A stretch of DNA of 64,000 bases, taken from contig NZ_LT827010.1 in NCBI RefSeq assembly GCF_900119315.1, positions 1,192,501 through 1,256,500 on the forward strand. Direction: 5' to 3'. A program made the position numbers and the translations under genes. Below the pieces are notes generated by a model. The model was given only the letters and a program-made list of their open reading frames with translations, ran no database searches and was not told the origin of the DNA. This document shows, piece by piece, positions 54,200 through 62,699 of the stretch; the first letter of the stretch is position 1, and the number at the start of each line of letters is the position of its first letter. The stretch is from Actinoplanes sp. SE50/110. Its GTDB lineage: Bacteria; Actinomycetota; Actinomycetes; Mycobacteriales; Micromonosporaceae.

Positions 54200-55435
54200 T
54201 CAGGAGAGGGCGCTGCCCTTCTTGTATTCGGCGTAGCTCATGTTCCAGTCGGTCCAGCCGTTGCCGTTCTTCAGCTTCTCCTCGGTGCCGGAGACCGTGA
54301 TCACGTCGCCCATCATGGTCTGCTTGAAGAGCCACGCGCCCATCGCCTCGGAGACGTTGACGCAGCCGTGCGAGACGTTGCGCTTGCCCTGGACGCCCTC
54401 GGACCACGGGGCGGCGTGGATGAACTGGCCGCTCCAGGTGATCCGCTGAGCGAAGTCGATGTTGGTCTTGTAGCCCCCGGTCGGGTCGGTGTCGGTGGTG
54501 TCGAAGACGGTGTGCTCCTTCTTCTCGATCACCACCATGGTGCCGCTGGACGACGGGGTGGCGGCCTTGCCGAGGCTGACCGGGAGGGTCTTGATGACCT
54601 TGCCGTCCTGGGTGACCGTCATCTTCTTGGTCTTGTTGGAGACCGTCATGATCAGCGAGCGGCCGATGTTGATGTCCACCGTCATGTCGGAGCGGCCGTA
54701 CCACCCGTCGCCCATCTTGACGCCCTTGAGCGCGACCTTGTAGAAGACCTTCGAGTTGGCCTTCCAGTACGTCTGCGGACGGAAGTGCACCTCGGTGGGG
54801 CTGATCCAGCGCCAGGTGCCCTCCTGTGCGGGGGTGGCGGTGACCTTCATGTTGCGCTCGACCGTGGCGCGGTAGCTCTGCGGGATGGCCCGGCCGAACT
54901 TGACGATCAGCGGCATGCCGACGCCCACGGTCTGGTGGTCGCCGAGGAAGCTGGTGACCCGCACCAGGTTGGCCGGCTGCTTCATGATCGTGAAGTTGCT
55001 GGTGGTCTGGTTGCCCTTGCCCTGTGCGGCCGGGGTGCTGACGGTCACCGTGTACTGCTTGCCCCAGTCCATCGACTCGGCCGGGTGCCACACCTTGGCG
55101 TCCTTGTCGACGGTGCCCTTGACCTCGGAGCCGTCGGCGTCGGTCACCTTGACCGTGGTGTTCTCCGGGTCCTCGCTGGTGTACTTGACGTCGGACCAGG
55201 CCTCGACGCCGGTCGCCGCGGATTGCGGCGAGGTGACCGCCACGGTGCTCAGCGTCGGCTGGGCCGACGGCGCCGTCCCGGACTCGGTGGTGCCGCCCCC
55301 GCTGCTGCCGCCCTGCCAGCTCGGCGACTTGCCGCCGCTGCATGCCGCGGTGAACAGCAGGCTGCCCGCCAGCAGCGCGACGAGTGTCACGCGCATCTGG
55401 CGGCGGCCACTGCCCGCCGACCGAACTGGTGTCAT
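54200..55435 (-). CDS. L,D-transpeptidase lipoprotein (Ldt, Ig-like plus YkuD)
   Basis: 411 aa from ATG 55435, with GAGGGGA upstream. Lipobox LLFTAACSGG. Two Ig-like domains (about 58-150 and 155-255) precede the YkuD catalytic domain (about 258-385) with FIHAAPW and SHGCVNVSEAMGAW, where Cys is the nucleophile and His its partner. Mycobacterial LdtMt1/2-type enzymes of this layout form 3-3 peptidoglycan crosslinks and resist most beta-lactams. It is paralogous to the next gene upstream. Confidence 0.93.
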   Translation of the reverse strand: MTPVRSAGSGRRQMRVTLVALLAGSLLFTAACSGGKSPSWQGGSSGGGTTESGTAPSAQPTLSTVAVTSPQSAATGVEAWSDVKYTSEDPENTTVKVTDADGSEVKGTVDKDAKVWHPAESMDWGKQYTVTVSTPAAQGKGNQTTSNFTIMKQPANLVRVTSFLGDHQTVGVGMPLIVKFGRAIPQSYRATVERNMKVTATPAQEGTWRWISPTEVHFRPQTYWKANSKVFYKVALKGVKMGDGWYGRSDMTVDINIGRSLIMTVSNKTKKMTVTQDGKVIKTLPVSLGKAATPSSSGTMVVIEKKEHTVFDTTDTDPTGGYKTNIDFAQRITWSGQFIHAAPWSEGVQGKRNVSHGCVNVSEAMGAWLFKQTMMGDVITVSGTEEKLKNGNGWTDWNMSYAEYKKGSALS

Positions 55436-55587
55436 GTCGCTGGTCCCCTCACGGCGTCGAATCTCCCCGGCGCCCAATACTGCTCCAGAAACGCCAGTTG
55501 ACCAATCCCGGATTCGTGCCGTGACGGCCACGCCATCCCTATCGGTGTGTTCCGCCGAACCCTGACCGGACGGCCCGGCGACGGCCG

Positions 55588-56814
55588 TCAGCCGAGCCCG
55601 GCGGGCACCGGCAGGGCGCTGCCCGCGGCGAACTTCTCCCAGCTCACGTCCCACGGTGTCCAGCCGTTGCCGTAGTCCAGCCGGTCGCCGGTGCCCTGCA
55701 CCGTGACCGGGTCGCCGATCAGCGTCTTGTCGAACAGCCACCGGGCGTTCGAGGGCGACACGTTGACACATCCGTGGGACACGTTCTGGTGACCTTGGGC
55801 GTAGGTCGACCACGGGGCGGAGTGGATGTACTGCCCGCTCCAGGTGAGCCGCTGCGCGTACTGGATGTTGACCCGGTAACCGCCGGTCGGGTCGGTGTCG
55901 GTGGTGTCGAAGACGGTCTGCGCCATCTTGTCCATGATCACCATGTGCCCGCTGGACGACGGCGTGCTCTTCTTGCCGAGGCTCACCGGCATCGTGCGGA
56001 CCACCTTGCCGTCCTGCAGCACGGTCATCTTCTTGCTGGCGTTCTCCACCTTCATCTCGAGCTTGCGCCCGATCGTCGAGGTGGCCGACCGGTCCCGGTC
56101 GCCGTGGAGGCCCTTGCCCGTGGGCAGACCGCCGACCGCGATCCGGACCTTGAGCCGGGTGCCGGTCTGCCAGTACTGCGGGGCGCGGTAGTACGCCGCG
56201 GTGCCGCTCGACGTCCACGACCAGGTGCCCGGCTGGGACGGGGTGGTCTCGACGAACATCCGGTTCTGCACGGCGGCCCGGTCGGCCTTCCTGATGCCGG
56301 GGCTGAATTCGACGACGACCGGCATGGCCACGCCGTACGTCTGCTTGTCGAACAGGTAGAGCCCGGTGCCGGTGTGCCGGCCGCCGGCCGCCATCGTGGT
56401 GAAGCTGGTCTTCGCCGTGGTGGTGGTGCCGTCCGTGCCGGTCGCGGTGACCTCGGCGGTGTAGGCCTGCCTGTTCTTCAGCGTCCTGGCCGGCACCCAG
56501 GAGGAGCCGTCGGGGCGCAGGGCGCCGGCGACCGTGCCGCCCTCGGCGTCGGTGAGCCGGACCGAGGTGACCGTGCCGTTGCCCACCTTGAGCCCGATCT
56601 CGGTGCTGGTCGGCAGGTCCTTCTGCCCGGCGGCCGGGCTGACCGTCAGCGTGACCGGGGCCGCCGTGGTGGCGCTCTCCGGGATCGCGGCGGCCCCCGG
56701 CGCGACGCTCGCCGCGGCGGCCGGCGCGGGCTTGTCGCCCTTGCCGCACGCGGCCAGCGGCACGGTCACGGACAGTGCCAGCAGTGTCGCCACACAGCGG
56801 CGGAGGTCGACCAT
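55588..56814 (-). CDS. L,D-transpeptidase lipoprotein, tandem paralogue
   Basis: 408 aa from ATG 56814. Lipobox SVTVPLAACGKG. Two Ig-like domains and a YkuD domain as in the neighbour, with YIHSAPW and SHGCVNVSPSNARW (nucleophile Cys). The two proteins share long identical stretches around FDTTDTDPTGGY and the catalytic site, so they arose by tandem duplication. The 152-bp gap between them suggests separate promoters. 3-3 crosslinking of peptidoglycan is the expected function. Confidence 0.93.
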   Translation of the reverse strand: MVDLRRCVATLLALSVTVPLAACGKGDKPAPAAAASVAPGAAAIPESATTAAPVTLTVSPAAGQKDLPTSTEIGLKVGNGTVTSVRLTDAEGGTVAGALRPDGSSWVPARTLKNRQAYTAEVTATGTDGTTTTAKTSFTTMAAGGRHTGTGLYLFDKQTYGVAMPVVVEFSPGIRKADRAAVQNRMFVETTPSQPGTWSWTSSGTAAYYRAPQYWQTGTRLKVRIAVGGLPTGKGLHGDRDRSATSTIGRKLEMKVENASKKMTVLQDGKVVRTMPVSLGKKSTPSSSGHMVIMDKMAQTVFDTTDTDPTGGYRVNIQYAQRLTWSGQYIHSAPWSTYAQGHQNVSHGCVNVSPSNARWLFDKTLIGDPVTVQGTGDRLDYGNGWTPWDVSWEKFAAGSALPVPAGLG

Positions 56815-56946
56815 CTCGGTCCCCGTTCTGGAGTTCTCGGCGCAGCCATCCTGACGCATCGAGGCAAATCCCGGGTCGCCGTTGCCGGGGAAGCGGTCGA
56901 TTTCGAGGATCTTCCGAGGCCGTGCTACGGTTTTCTCCGTTGGCAG

Positions 56947-57022
56947 GCGTCGCTAGCTCAACTGGCAGAGCAGCGGACTCTTAATCCGCGGGTTGTAGGT
57001 TCAAGTCCTACGCGACGCACCA
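56947..57022 (+). tRNA. tRNA-Lys, anticodon CTT
   Basis: GCGTCGC pairs with GCGACGC, discriminator A, encoded CCA (57020-57022). Anticodon loop ACTCTTAAT gives CTT. 76 nt. Confidence 0.96.
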
Positions 57023-57024
57023 GC

Positions 57025-57060
57025 ACGAAGGCCGCGACCATTTGAGGTCGCGGCCTTCGT
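57025..57060 (+). terminator. Terminator after the first tRNA-Lys, 15-bp stem
   Basis: ACGAAGGCCGCGACC (57025-57039) pairs exactly with 57046-57060, 6-nt loop, starting 2 bp after the tRNA. Confidence 0.88.
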
Positions 57061-57140
57061 CGTTTCTCGCACGTCCCGGGAGTCACCCCCGTCCAGCTGT
57101 CCTGCTCCTCGGGTGTGCTAGTGTTTCTCCTCGTTGGCAA

Positions 57141-57213
57141 GCGCTGCTAGCTCAATTGGCAGAGCAGCGGACTCTTAATCCGCGGGTTGTAGGTTCAAGT
57201 CCTACGCGGCGCA
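57141..57213 (+). tRNA. tRNA-Lys, anticodon CTT, second copy
   Basis: GCGCTGC pairs with GCGGCGC (one G-U), discriminator A. Same anticodon loop as the first copy, and most of the body is identical. CCA is not encoded (CAA follows), unlike the first copy. 73 nt. Confidence 0.95.
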
Positions 57214-57222
57214 CAACACCGG

Positions 57223-57249
57223 GAAGGGCCCTCCTCGTGAGGGCCCTTC
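57223..57249 (+). terminator. Terminator after the second tRNA-Lys
   Basis: GAAGGGCCCTC (57223-57233) pairs with GAGGGCCCTTC (57239-57249) around a 5-nt loop, then TTCC. Confidence 0.85.
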
Positions 57250-57483
57250 TTCCGTTGCGGGGGCCGGGCCGCAGGTCACCGCCACCCGGCTGCAGAAGTC
57301 GTCGGGGCCGGCGCCGGGTCGGGCCGCGCCGGTCAGTGTCTCGCCGCACATCGCGGCGGTGTACTCGATCATCCGGCCCGGTTCGCCCGGGTCGTCGTAC
57401 CCTGCGGTGCGCTCGGACAGCACCATCGCGGCTCACACTCCGATCGTCGTTATCCTCGGATACGCCTACGGAGCGTGATCAGT

Positions 57484-59298
57484 TCAACGGGGCCGGGCGG
57501 TCAGGGCGAAGGCCAGCATCCCGGTCGCGGTGAAGTCGAGGGACGGCTCGTTGGTCGCCGACACCCGCATGTCGTCGGCGTACTGCGCGTCGTCCCGGTT
57601 GAACGCCGAATACGACCCGGCCGTGCACATCGAGTCGTCCTCGCTCTCCAGCGACTCGACCCGCCCGGCCACGTTCGGCCCGTTGACCACCGCCCCGGTC
57701 AGCGCCGCGTGGGTGATCGTCCCGATCTGATCGTGCGGACACTGTGGATACCGGGCGCCGGCACCGATCACCATGGACACTCCCCAGCCGTTGGCGCCCA
57801 GCGCGACGTCGCGCTGCGCGGTGCCGAACGCCGCGTAGCGGGTGTCGCCGGTCGCCCGCTGGTAGAGGGCGGCGGTCGCGGCCCAGCCCAGTTGCCGGGC
57901 CGCGTAGTCGGCGCCGCCCGCCCCGGTGGTGGCGTCCATCGGGTCCCGGCCGGCCGCCTTGACCGCCCCGGCCAGCCGGTCGCGCAGGTCGGCGACGAGT
58001 GGCGCGGCCGGGGCCAGGCGGTACAGCTCGGCGTCGGCGAGCGCGTCGACGTCGTACACGGTCAGGCCGTCGTCACCGCCGCCGGTCGCGTCGGCCCAGT
58101 GCCGGGCCTGCCCGGTCCAGCCGGCGGTCCGCGGATCGCCCAGCGCCTTGCCGGCCAGGGCCAGTTCGGTGGCGCCCAGGGCCAGGTCGTCCTCGTAACT
58201 CTCCTCCGGGTAGAAGTCGCGCGGCACCGTGGTGACCAGGTCGCCGGTGGGTGCGGTGGCGGCCTGGCCGAACAGCGTGGCCGCCAGATCCAGGTAGAAC
58301 CTGGCGCGGGCCGGGTCGTTGGCGGCCGACAGCTGGGCGGCCAGCGCGAAGGCGGCGGTCACCCGGCCGGCCAGGTTGGGGCTGATCGGCTCGCCCGGTG
58401 CGGCGGCCCGGAACACCGGGCGGTACCGCTGGTAGTACGCGCGGTCGCCGGGTTGCACGGACAGGTCGTCGTCGGCCTGCGGGAGCCGCCAGATGTCGTG
58501 GTCACCCAGGTAGTGATCGTTGCCGGCCACCCCGACCTGGGTGTAGAGGACGCCGTCGCGGTACATCCGGGTCAGCCAGTCCAGGCCGTGCCGGATCTCG
58601 TCGGGCAGGGCCGCCGGCGCCGGGCCGTCGCGCTGCACGAGCTGCATGAGGATCAGCGCGTACGCGGTGGTGTGGGCGAATTTCAGGTAGTCGCCGGCGT
58701 CGTACCAGCCACCGGAGACGTCAAGGGTGGCGCCGGTCGAGGCGAGCACGCTGTCGTCGGGCTCCGGGGTGGCGTAGACGGTGGCGTTCCGGTCGTCGAG
58801 GTGTGCGGGTGTCCGCTGCCACGGGCCGGGAACCTGGTCGGCGCCGTCCCGGTGGGCCTGGAAGTAGCGGACCGTGTCGGCCACCAGCGGCGTGTACAGG
58901 TCGGCGGCCGCGCCGATCCGGAACGGCGGCGACTCCGCGTGGTAGTGGTCGTCGAGACGGATCCGATAGGTGCCCGGGGTGCGCAGGGCGGTGAGGTCCA
59001 GCGGGTTGGTCGCGGCGAAATGGTCGTTCCAGTGACCTCGGCTGCGCCCGGCGGCGACGGTCAGCACGGTCCGGCCGGCGGCGTCGACCACGGTGGCCCG
59101 CGCGCCGGCCGCGTCGGCCGGCGCCAGCAGCGTGGCCACCTTGGACTCGCCGGTGGCCCAGCCGGCCTGGTCGACCCGGATCTGGGCGGCGGGCAGGCCC
59201 GGCCGCGGGGCCGGACGCGGCGCGGGGTGGGGCACCGAGCAGGACGTGGTCACGAGCACGAGCAGGATCAACGGAAGGTGGTACGGGCGGCGCCTCAC
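57484..59298 (-). CDS. GH9-family glycoside hydrolase lipoprotein
   Basis: 604 aa from GTG 59298. Lipobox LILLVLVTTSCSVP. An N-terminal Ig-like CelD_N domain (about 35-125, QIRVDQAGWATGESKVATLL) is followed by the (alpha/alpha)6 GH9 barrel. Catalytic residues: GGWYDAGDYLKF (the two Asp of the base) and, near the C-terminus, MRVSATNEPSLDFTATGM (proton-donor Glu). GH9 enzymes are mostly endo- or processive cellulases; the NEP variation leaves the exact substrate open. Membrane-tethered outside the cell. Confidence 0.9.
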   Translation of the reverse strand: MRRRPYHLPLILLVLVTTSCSVPHPAPRPAPRPGLPAAQIRVDQAGWATGESKVATLLAPADAAGARATVVDAAGRTVLTVAAGRSRGHWNDHFAATNPLDLTALRTPGTYRIRLDDHYHAESPPFRIGAAADLYTPLVADTVRYFQAHRDGADQVPGPWQRTPAHLDDRNATVYATPEPDDSVLASTGATLDVSGGWYDAGDYLKFAHTTAYALILMQLVQRDGPAPAALPDEIRHGLDWLTRMYRDGVLYTQVGVAGNDHYLGDHDIWRLPQADDDLSVQPGDRAYYQRYRPVFRAAAPGEPISPNLAGRVTAAFALAAQLSAANDPARARFYLDLAATLFGQAATAPTGDLVTTVPRDFYPEESYEDDLALGATELALAGKALGDPRTAGWTGQARHWADATGGGDDGLTVYDVDALADAELYRLAPAAPLVADLRDRLAGAVKAAGRDPMDATTGAGGADYAARQLGWAATAALYQRATGDTRYAAFGTAQRDVALGANGWGVSMVIGAGARYPQCPHDQIGTITHAALTGAVVNGPNVAGRVESLESEDDSMCTAGSYSAFNRDDAQYADDMRVSATNEPSLDFTATGMLAFALTARPR

Positions 59299-59409
59299 GA
59301 TGCCCAAGCCTCGACGGCACCCGATCGGGCGGGCCGCACCCGCTGTGCGCCGAAGATCTGACAGTTCGCTGTGAGGGGACGCCGGGCGCTGACCCCGTAT
59401 CGTCGGCGC

Positions 59410-60033
59410 ATGGCCTGCGTCCTGCTGATCTCGGGTAGCACTCGCGAGGGTTCCGTGCACACCGCCGCGCTGCGCACCGCGGCCCGGTTCGCCCCGGCGG
59501 AGATCGACGCCCGACTCTATTCGGGACTCGCCGCGCTACCCGCCTTCCTGCCGGGTGACCCGGCGCCGCCGGCGTCGGTCGTGGACCTGCGCCGCCAGGT
59601 CGCCGCCGCCGACGCGGTGATGATCAGCACCCCGGAGTACGCCGGTGCCCTGCCCGGCAGCCTGAAGAACCTGTTCGACTGGCTGGTCGACGGCGGCGAC
59701 CTGACCGGCAAGCCGGCCGCCTGGCTGTCGGTGGTCGCGCCCGGTCAGGACGAGGGCGCCCGGGCCGGTCTGGAGTCGGTGCTGGAGCACGGCGGCGCGC
59801 GGCTGCTGCGGGCCGGCTGCGTGCGGGTCCCGCTGGACGTCCGGGCCGTCGACGAGCGGGGGCTGGTCGACGACCCGTTGCTGCACCGGGCGGTGCAGGA
59901 CGTGGTGCAGGCACTGATCCGGTCGCTGGCCGGGCCCCGCCCGCAGCCGTCCTGGCAGGTGCACTCGAGCGTGTATCCGGTGATCACCCGGAACGACGCG
60001 CCGAGCTTCGTCCGCCGGCCGGACTTCCGCTGA
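59410..60033 (+). CDS. NADPH-dependent FMN reductase-like flavoprotein
   Basis: 207 aa from ATG 59410. Flavodoxin-like fold of the SsuE/ArsH/chromate reductase group: VLLISGSTREGSVHTAAL (phosphate loop of FMN), AVMISTPEYAGALPGSLKNL (the PEYNxSxPGxLKN-type motif) and LSVVAPGQDEGA. It reduces FMN or quinones with NAD(P)H. It is divergent from the GH9 gene; function beyond the family is unknown. Confidence 0.87.
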   Translation: MACVLLISGSTREGSVHTAALRTAARFAPAEIDARLYSGLAALPAFLPGDPAPPASVVDLRRQVAAADAVMISTPEYAGALPGSLKNLFDWLVDGGDLTGKPAAWLSVVAPGQDEGARAGLESVLEHGGARLLRAGCVRVPLDVRAVDERGLVDDPLLHRAVQDVVQALIRSLAGPRPQPSWQVHSSVYPVITRNDAPSFVRRPDFR

Positions 60034-60173
60034 CCGTCACGCGCACGGGGCCAGGAGGGACGGGGTTAGCCCTCGCTGAGGTGATCTTTAAAAGAACCTC
60101 AAGTGGCGGGACGGGCGGCTATCGGCGACGCATAGTGGACACCCGCATCGCTCCTGAAAGGGGAACCGTCGCC

Positions 60174-60320
60174 GTGGCCAGCGCAGACCCGTTGCACCCT
60201 CGCATCGTAGCGGTCACCGAAAGTAAGATCTCCGAGTCGGGGCGTCCGCTGCGCCCGGCATTCCGCCGGCGCCGCCTCCCGGTCCGCCCGCCCCGTTTCT
60301 CCCGCCGCCACGGCGGCTGA
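60174..60320 (+). CDS. Possible 48-aa basic protein
   Basis: GTG 60174 follows GAAAGGGGAA at a fair distance and opens 48 codons ending in an Arg/Pro-rich tail (RRRRLPVRPP). The stop is 6 bp before the convergent response regulator. No family is recognised; it may be chance. Confidence 0.3.
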   Translation: MASADPLHPRIVAVTESKISESGRPLRPAFRRRRLPVRPPRFSRRHGG

Positions 60321-60325
60321 CAGCC

Positions 60326-60991
60326 TCAGGCGCTCAGGCCGTGCTGATACGCATACCGCACGGCCTGCGCCCGGTCCCGCACCCCCGCCTTCGCGAAGAG
60401 CCGGTTCACATGGGACTTCACCGTCACCTCGGTGACGAACAGCCGCTTCGCGATCTCCTTGTTGGACAGTCCGGCGGCGATCAGCCGGAGCACCTCCGCC
60501 TCGCGCGCGGTCAACCCGTCCGGCAGCTCCCGCTCCGCCCGTGCCGCCGTGCCCCCGGCCGCCGCGGCGCCCCCGGTCGCGGCCGCGAGCAGGCGCTGCT
60601 GCACCTGCGGATCGAGCACCCCCTGCCCGATCGCCGCGGCCCGCACCGCCTGGGCGATCTGCACCCGGCCGGCGTCCTTGGTCAGATAGCCCACCGCGCC
60701 GGCCCGCAGCGCCCCGAGGATGTGCTCGTCGTCGGCGAACGTGGTCAGTACCACCACCCGCGTCTCCGGGAACTGCTCGCGGATCATCGCGGTCGTCGAG
60801 ACCCCGTCGCGTCGCGGCATCCGCAGGTCCATCAGCGCCACGTCGGGCCGCTCCCGGCCGACGAGCTCCAGAGCCTGCTCACCGTCGGCCGCCTCGCCGA
60901 CCACCTCGATGTCGTCGAGCAGGCTCAGCATCAGCGAGAGCCCCTCGCGGACCGCGGTCTGATCGTCGGCCACCACCACGCGGATGCTCAC
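60326..60991 (-). CDS. NarL/LuxR-type response regulator
   Basis: 221 aa from GTG 60991, overlapping the kinase stop. Receiver domain: VVVADDQTAVREGL (acidic pair), VALMDLRMPRRDG (phospho-acceptor Asp), LTTFADDEHI and GYLTKDAG (switch Lys). After an Ala-rich linker is the LuxR HTH: LTAREAEVLRLIAAGLSNKE, then TVKSHVNRLFAKAGVRDR. Paired with the histidine kinase upstream. Target genes unknown; the downstream DUF-type membrane gene lies upstream of the operon, not in it. Confidence 0.95.
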   Translation of the reverse strand: MSIRVVVADDQTAVREGLSLMLSLLDDIEVVGEAADGEQALELVGRERPDVALMDLRMPRRDGVSTTAMIREQFPETRVVVLTTFADDEHILGALRAGAVGYLTKDAGRVQIAQAVRAAAIGQGVLDPQVQQRLLAAATGGAAAAGGTAARAERELPDGLTAREAEVLRLIAAGLSNKEIAKRLFVTEVTVKSHVNRLFAKAGVRDRAQAVRYAYQHGLSA

Positions 60992-62076
60992 CCCGGCATC
61001 CTGACATCCACCAGCCACCCGTCGCTGTCCGGCCCGACCGTGACGCTGCCGCCGGCCATCTCGGCACGCTCCCGCAGGCCGATCAGCCCGTAGCCGCTGG
61101 ACAGTCCGGTGACCGGGGGGCCGGCCGGGCCGTGGTTGCGCACCCGCAGCGCGACGGCGCCCGCCTCGAACGCCAGGTGCGCGTCGACGGCGCTGCCCGG
61201 CGCGTGCTTGCGGACGTTGCTCAGCGCCTCCTGCGCGGCCCGGAACAGCGCCAGCCCGGTCTCCGGGTCGAGCTCGCGCGGCTCCCCGCCGACCGTGAAG
61301 GTGGCCGGCGCGCCCAGGTCCCGCGCATAGCCCGCGGTCAGCTCGGCGACCAGTTCGGGCACCGGCAGCGGATCGCCGCGCAGCGCGCTGACCGCCCGCC
61401 GGGTCTCGGTCAGCCCGTCGCGGGCCAGCGTCCCGGCCCGGTCGATCAGCGCCGCCGCCTCCGTCGTCCGGTCCCGCTCCAGCAGCGCCGCGGCCGTCTC
61501 CAGCTGCACCGACAGGGCGGACAGCGAGTGGGCCAGCACGTCGTGGATCTCCCGGGCCAGCCGGGCCCGCTCGGCCAGCATCGCGGCCAGCGCCTGCTCG
61601 TCGGCGAGCAACCGCTCCTGCTCGGCGCTCGCCTCCCGCTGGCGGCGGAGCAGGACCAGCAGGGTCACCGCGATCAGCACCCCGCACCAGACCGCGATCG
61701 AGGAGAGGTCGGCGTGGTGCGTGGCCAGCGTCGCGGCCAGGGCCAGCAGCCCGATGCCGGCCAGCACGCCGGTGGTGATCAGGTCGAGCACGGCGGCGCT
61801 GCCGGCCAGCGCGACGACCAGATAGACCGGGGCGACACCGCGGGCGCCGAGCGCGGTCAGCGCCAGTCCGGAGGCCAGCGTCACGCAGACCGCGACCAGG
61901 TGCGGCCGGGGTGGCAGGACGCGCAGCGTCAGCAGCGCCCAGCCCAGGCCGCCGATGACCACGAGCGGCCAGGGCGCGTGGTCCTGCACCATCACCACGG
62001 TGACGGCGATCAGGACCAGCAGATTGCGGGCCCGGCGCCAGAGCTCCGGCAGCCGGGTGCGATCGGCGGTGTTCAC
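60988..62076 (-). CDS. Sensor histidine kinase (HisKA_3 / DesK-NarX type)
   Basis: 362 aa from GTG 62076. Five or six membrane helices at the N-terminus (about 17-150) with no large sensing domain. HisKA_3: ERARLAREIHDVLAHSLSAL (phospho-accepting His). HATPase: AAQEALSNVRKHAPGS (N box), GYGLIGLRERAEMAGG (G box). Signal likely sensed in the membrane or by a partner. It phosphorylates the adjacent LuxR regulator. Confidence 0.95.
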   Translation of the reverse strand: MNTADRTRLPELWRRARNLLVLIAVTVVMVQDHAPWPLVVIGGLGWALLTLRVLPPRPHLVAVCVTLASGLALTALGARGVAPVYLVVALAGSAAVLDLITTGVLAGIGLLALAATLATHHADLSSIAVWCGVLIAVTLLVLLRRQREASAEQERLLADEQALAAMLAERARLAREIHDVLAHSLSALSVQLETAAALLERDRTTEAAALIDRAGTLARDGLTETRRAVSALRGDPLPVPELVAELTAGYARDLGAPATFTVGGEPRELDPETGLALFRAAQEALSNVRKHAPGSAVDAHLAFEAGAVALRVRNHGPAGPPVTGLSSGYGLIGLRERAEMAGGSVTVGPDSDGWLVDVRMPG

Positions 62077-62113
62077 GGGATCAGTGTGCCGAATGGGCGG
62101 TGACGGCAGGGTG

Positions 62114-62617
62114 TCAGCGGCCGGCGGCGACCCGGCGCCGGGACCGGCGCGGCGCGAACGGCGCGCCGACCGCCATCGCCCGGGGCCCGACCACCGCGGC
62201 CTCGCCGAGGAAGCTCAGGCCGAGGGCGAGCACCAGCGAGGCGGCCAGCACCGGACGGTCGGCGCCCAGGGTGCCGGCGACCGTGGCCTGGACGAGGCGC
62301 AGCACGATCAGGCCGATCCAGACGGTCAGGGTGACCCACGTGTAGCGGTACCACAGGTGCCCGTCCCGGACCATGACCCGCACCGTGGCGCCGCGCAGCG
62401 CACCGCCGGCGACGGCGAGCACGCCGCCGACGGCCAGCGCGACCACGTCGGCCCGGACGTGGGTGAGGCCGGCCTGGGCGACCATGAAACCGCCGTAGAC
62501 GGTGAGCGCCAGCGGCAGTACGACCAGGCGGCGCGCGGTGAGCGGCTCGCCCAGGTAACGGCGGACCATGGCGTAGGCGAGAGCGGCGATGACCAGGAGC
62601 GGGGTGAGGATTTCCAT
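62114..62617 (-). CDS. Integral membrane protein, DUF1453-like
   Basis: 167 aa. Four or five membrane helices (LLVIAALAYAMVRRYL, VVLPLALTVYGGFMVA, VVALAVGGVLAVAGGAL, WIGLIVLRLV, LVLALGLSFLGEA) and a central GHLWYRYTWVTL, resembling DUF1453/CcdC-like proteins. It lies 37 bp upstream of the kinase on the same strand and is probably in the same operon, where it may affect signalling. The role is unknown. Confidence 0.75.
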   Translation of the reverse strand: MEILTPLLVIAALAYAMVRRYLGEPLTARRLVVLPLALTVYGGFMVAQAGLTHVRADVVALAVGGVLAVAGGALRGATVRVMVRDGHLWYRYTWVTLTVWIGLIVLRLVQATVAGTLGADRPVLAASLVLALGLSFLGEAAVVGPRAMAVGAPFAPRRSRRRVAAGR

Positions 62618-62699
62618 GCCCTGAAGGTAGGGATCGGGGCGGGTGGAGCGCTGCCACCCACGGGTGGAGATCGGGGTGGATCCGACCTATGGTCGGGCT

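Noticed and set aside
54200..56749. 849-codon minus-strand frame covering both transpeptidases
   Set aside because: The upstream half is an alternate frame of the second Ldt. The two genes each have their own lipobox and start, with a 152-bp gap.
57202..57426. 74-codon minus-strand frame with four Cys residues
   Set aside because: It ends inside the second tRNA-Lys and crosses its terminator; no ribosome site stands out.
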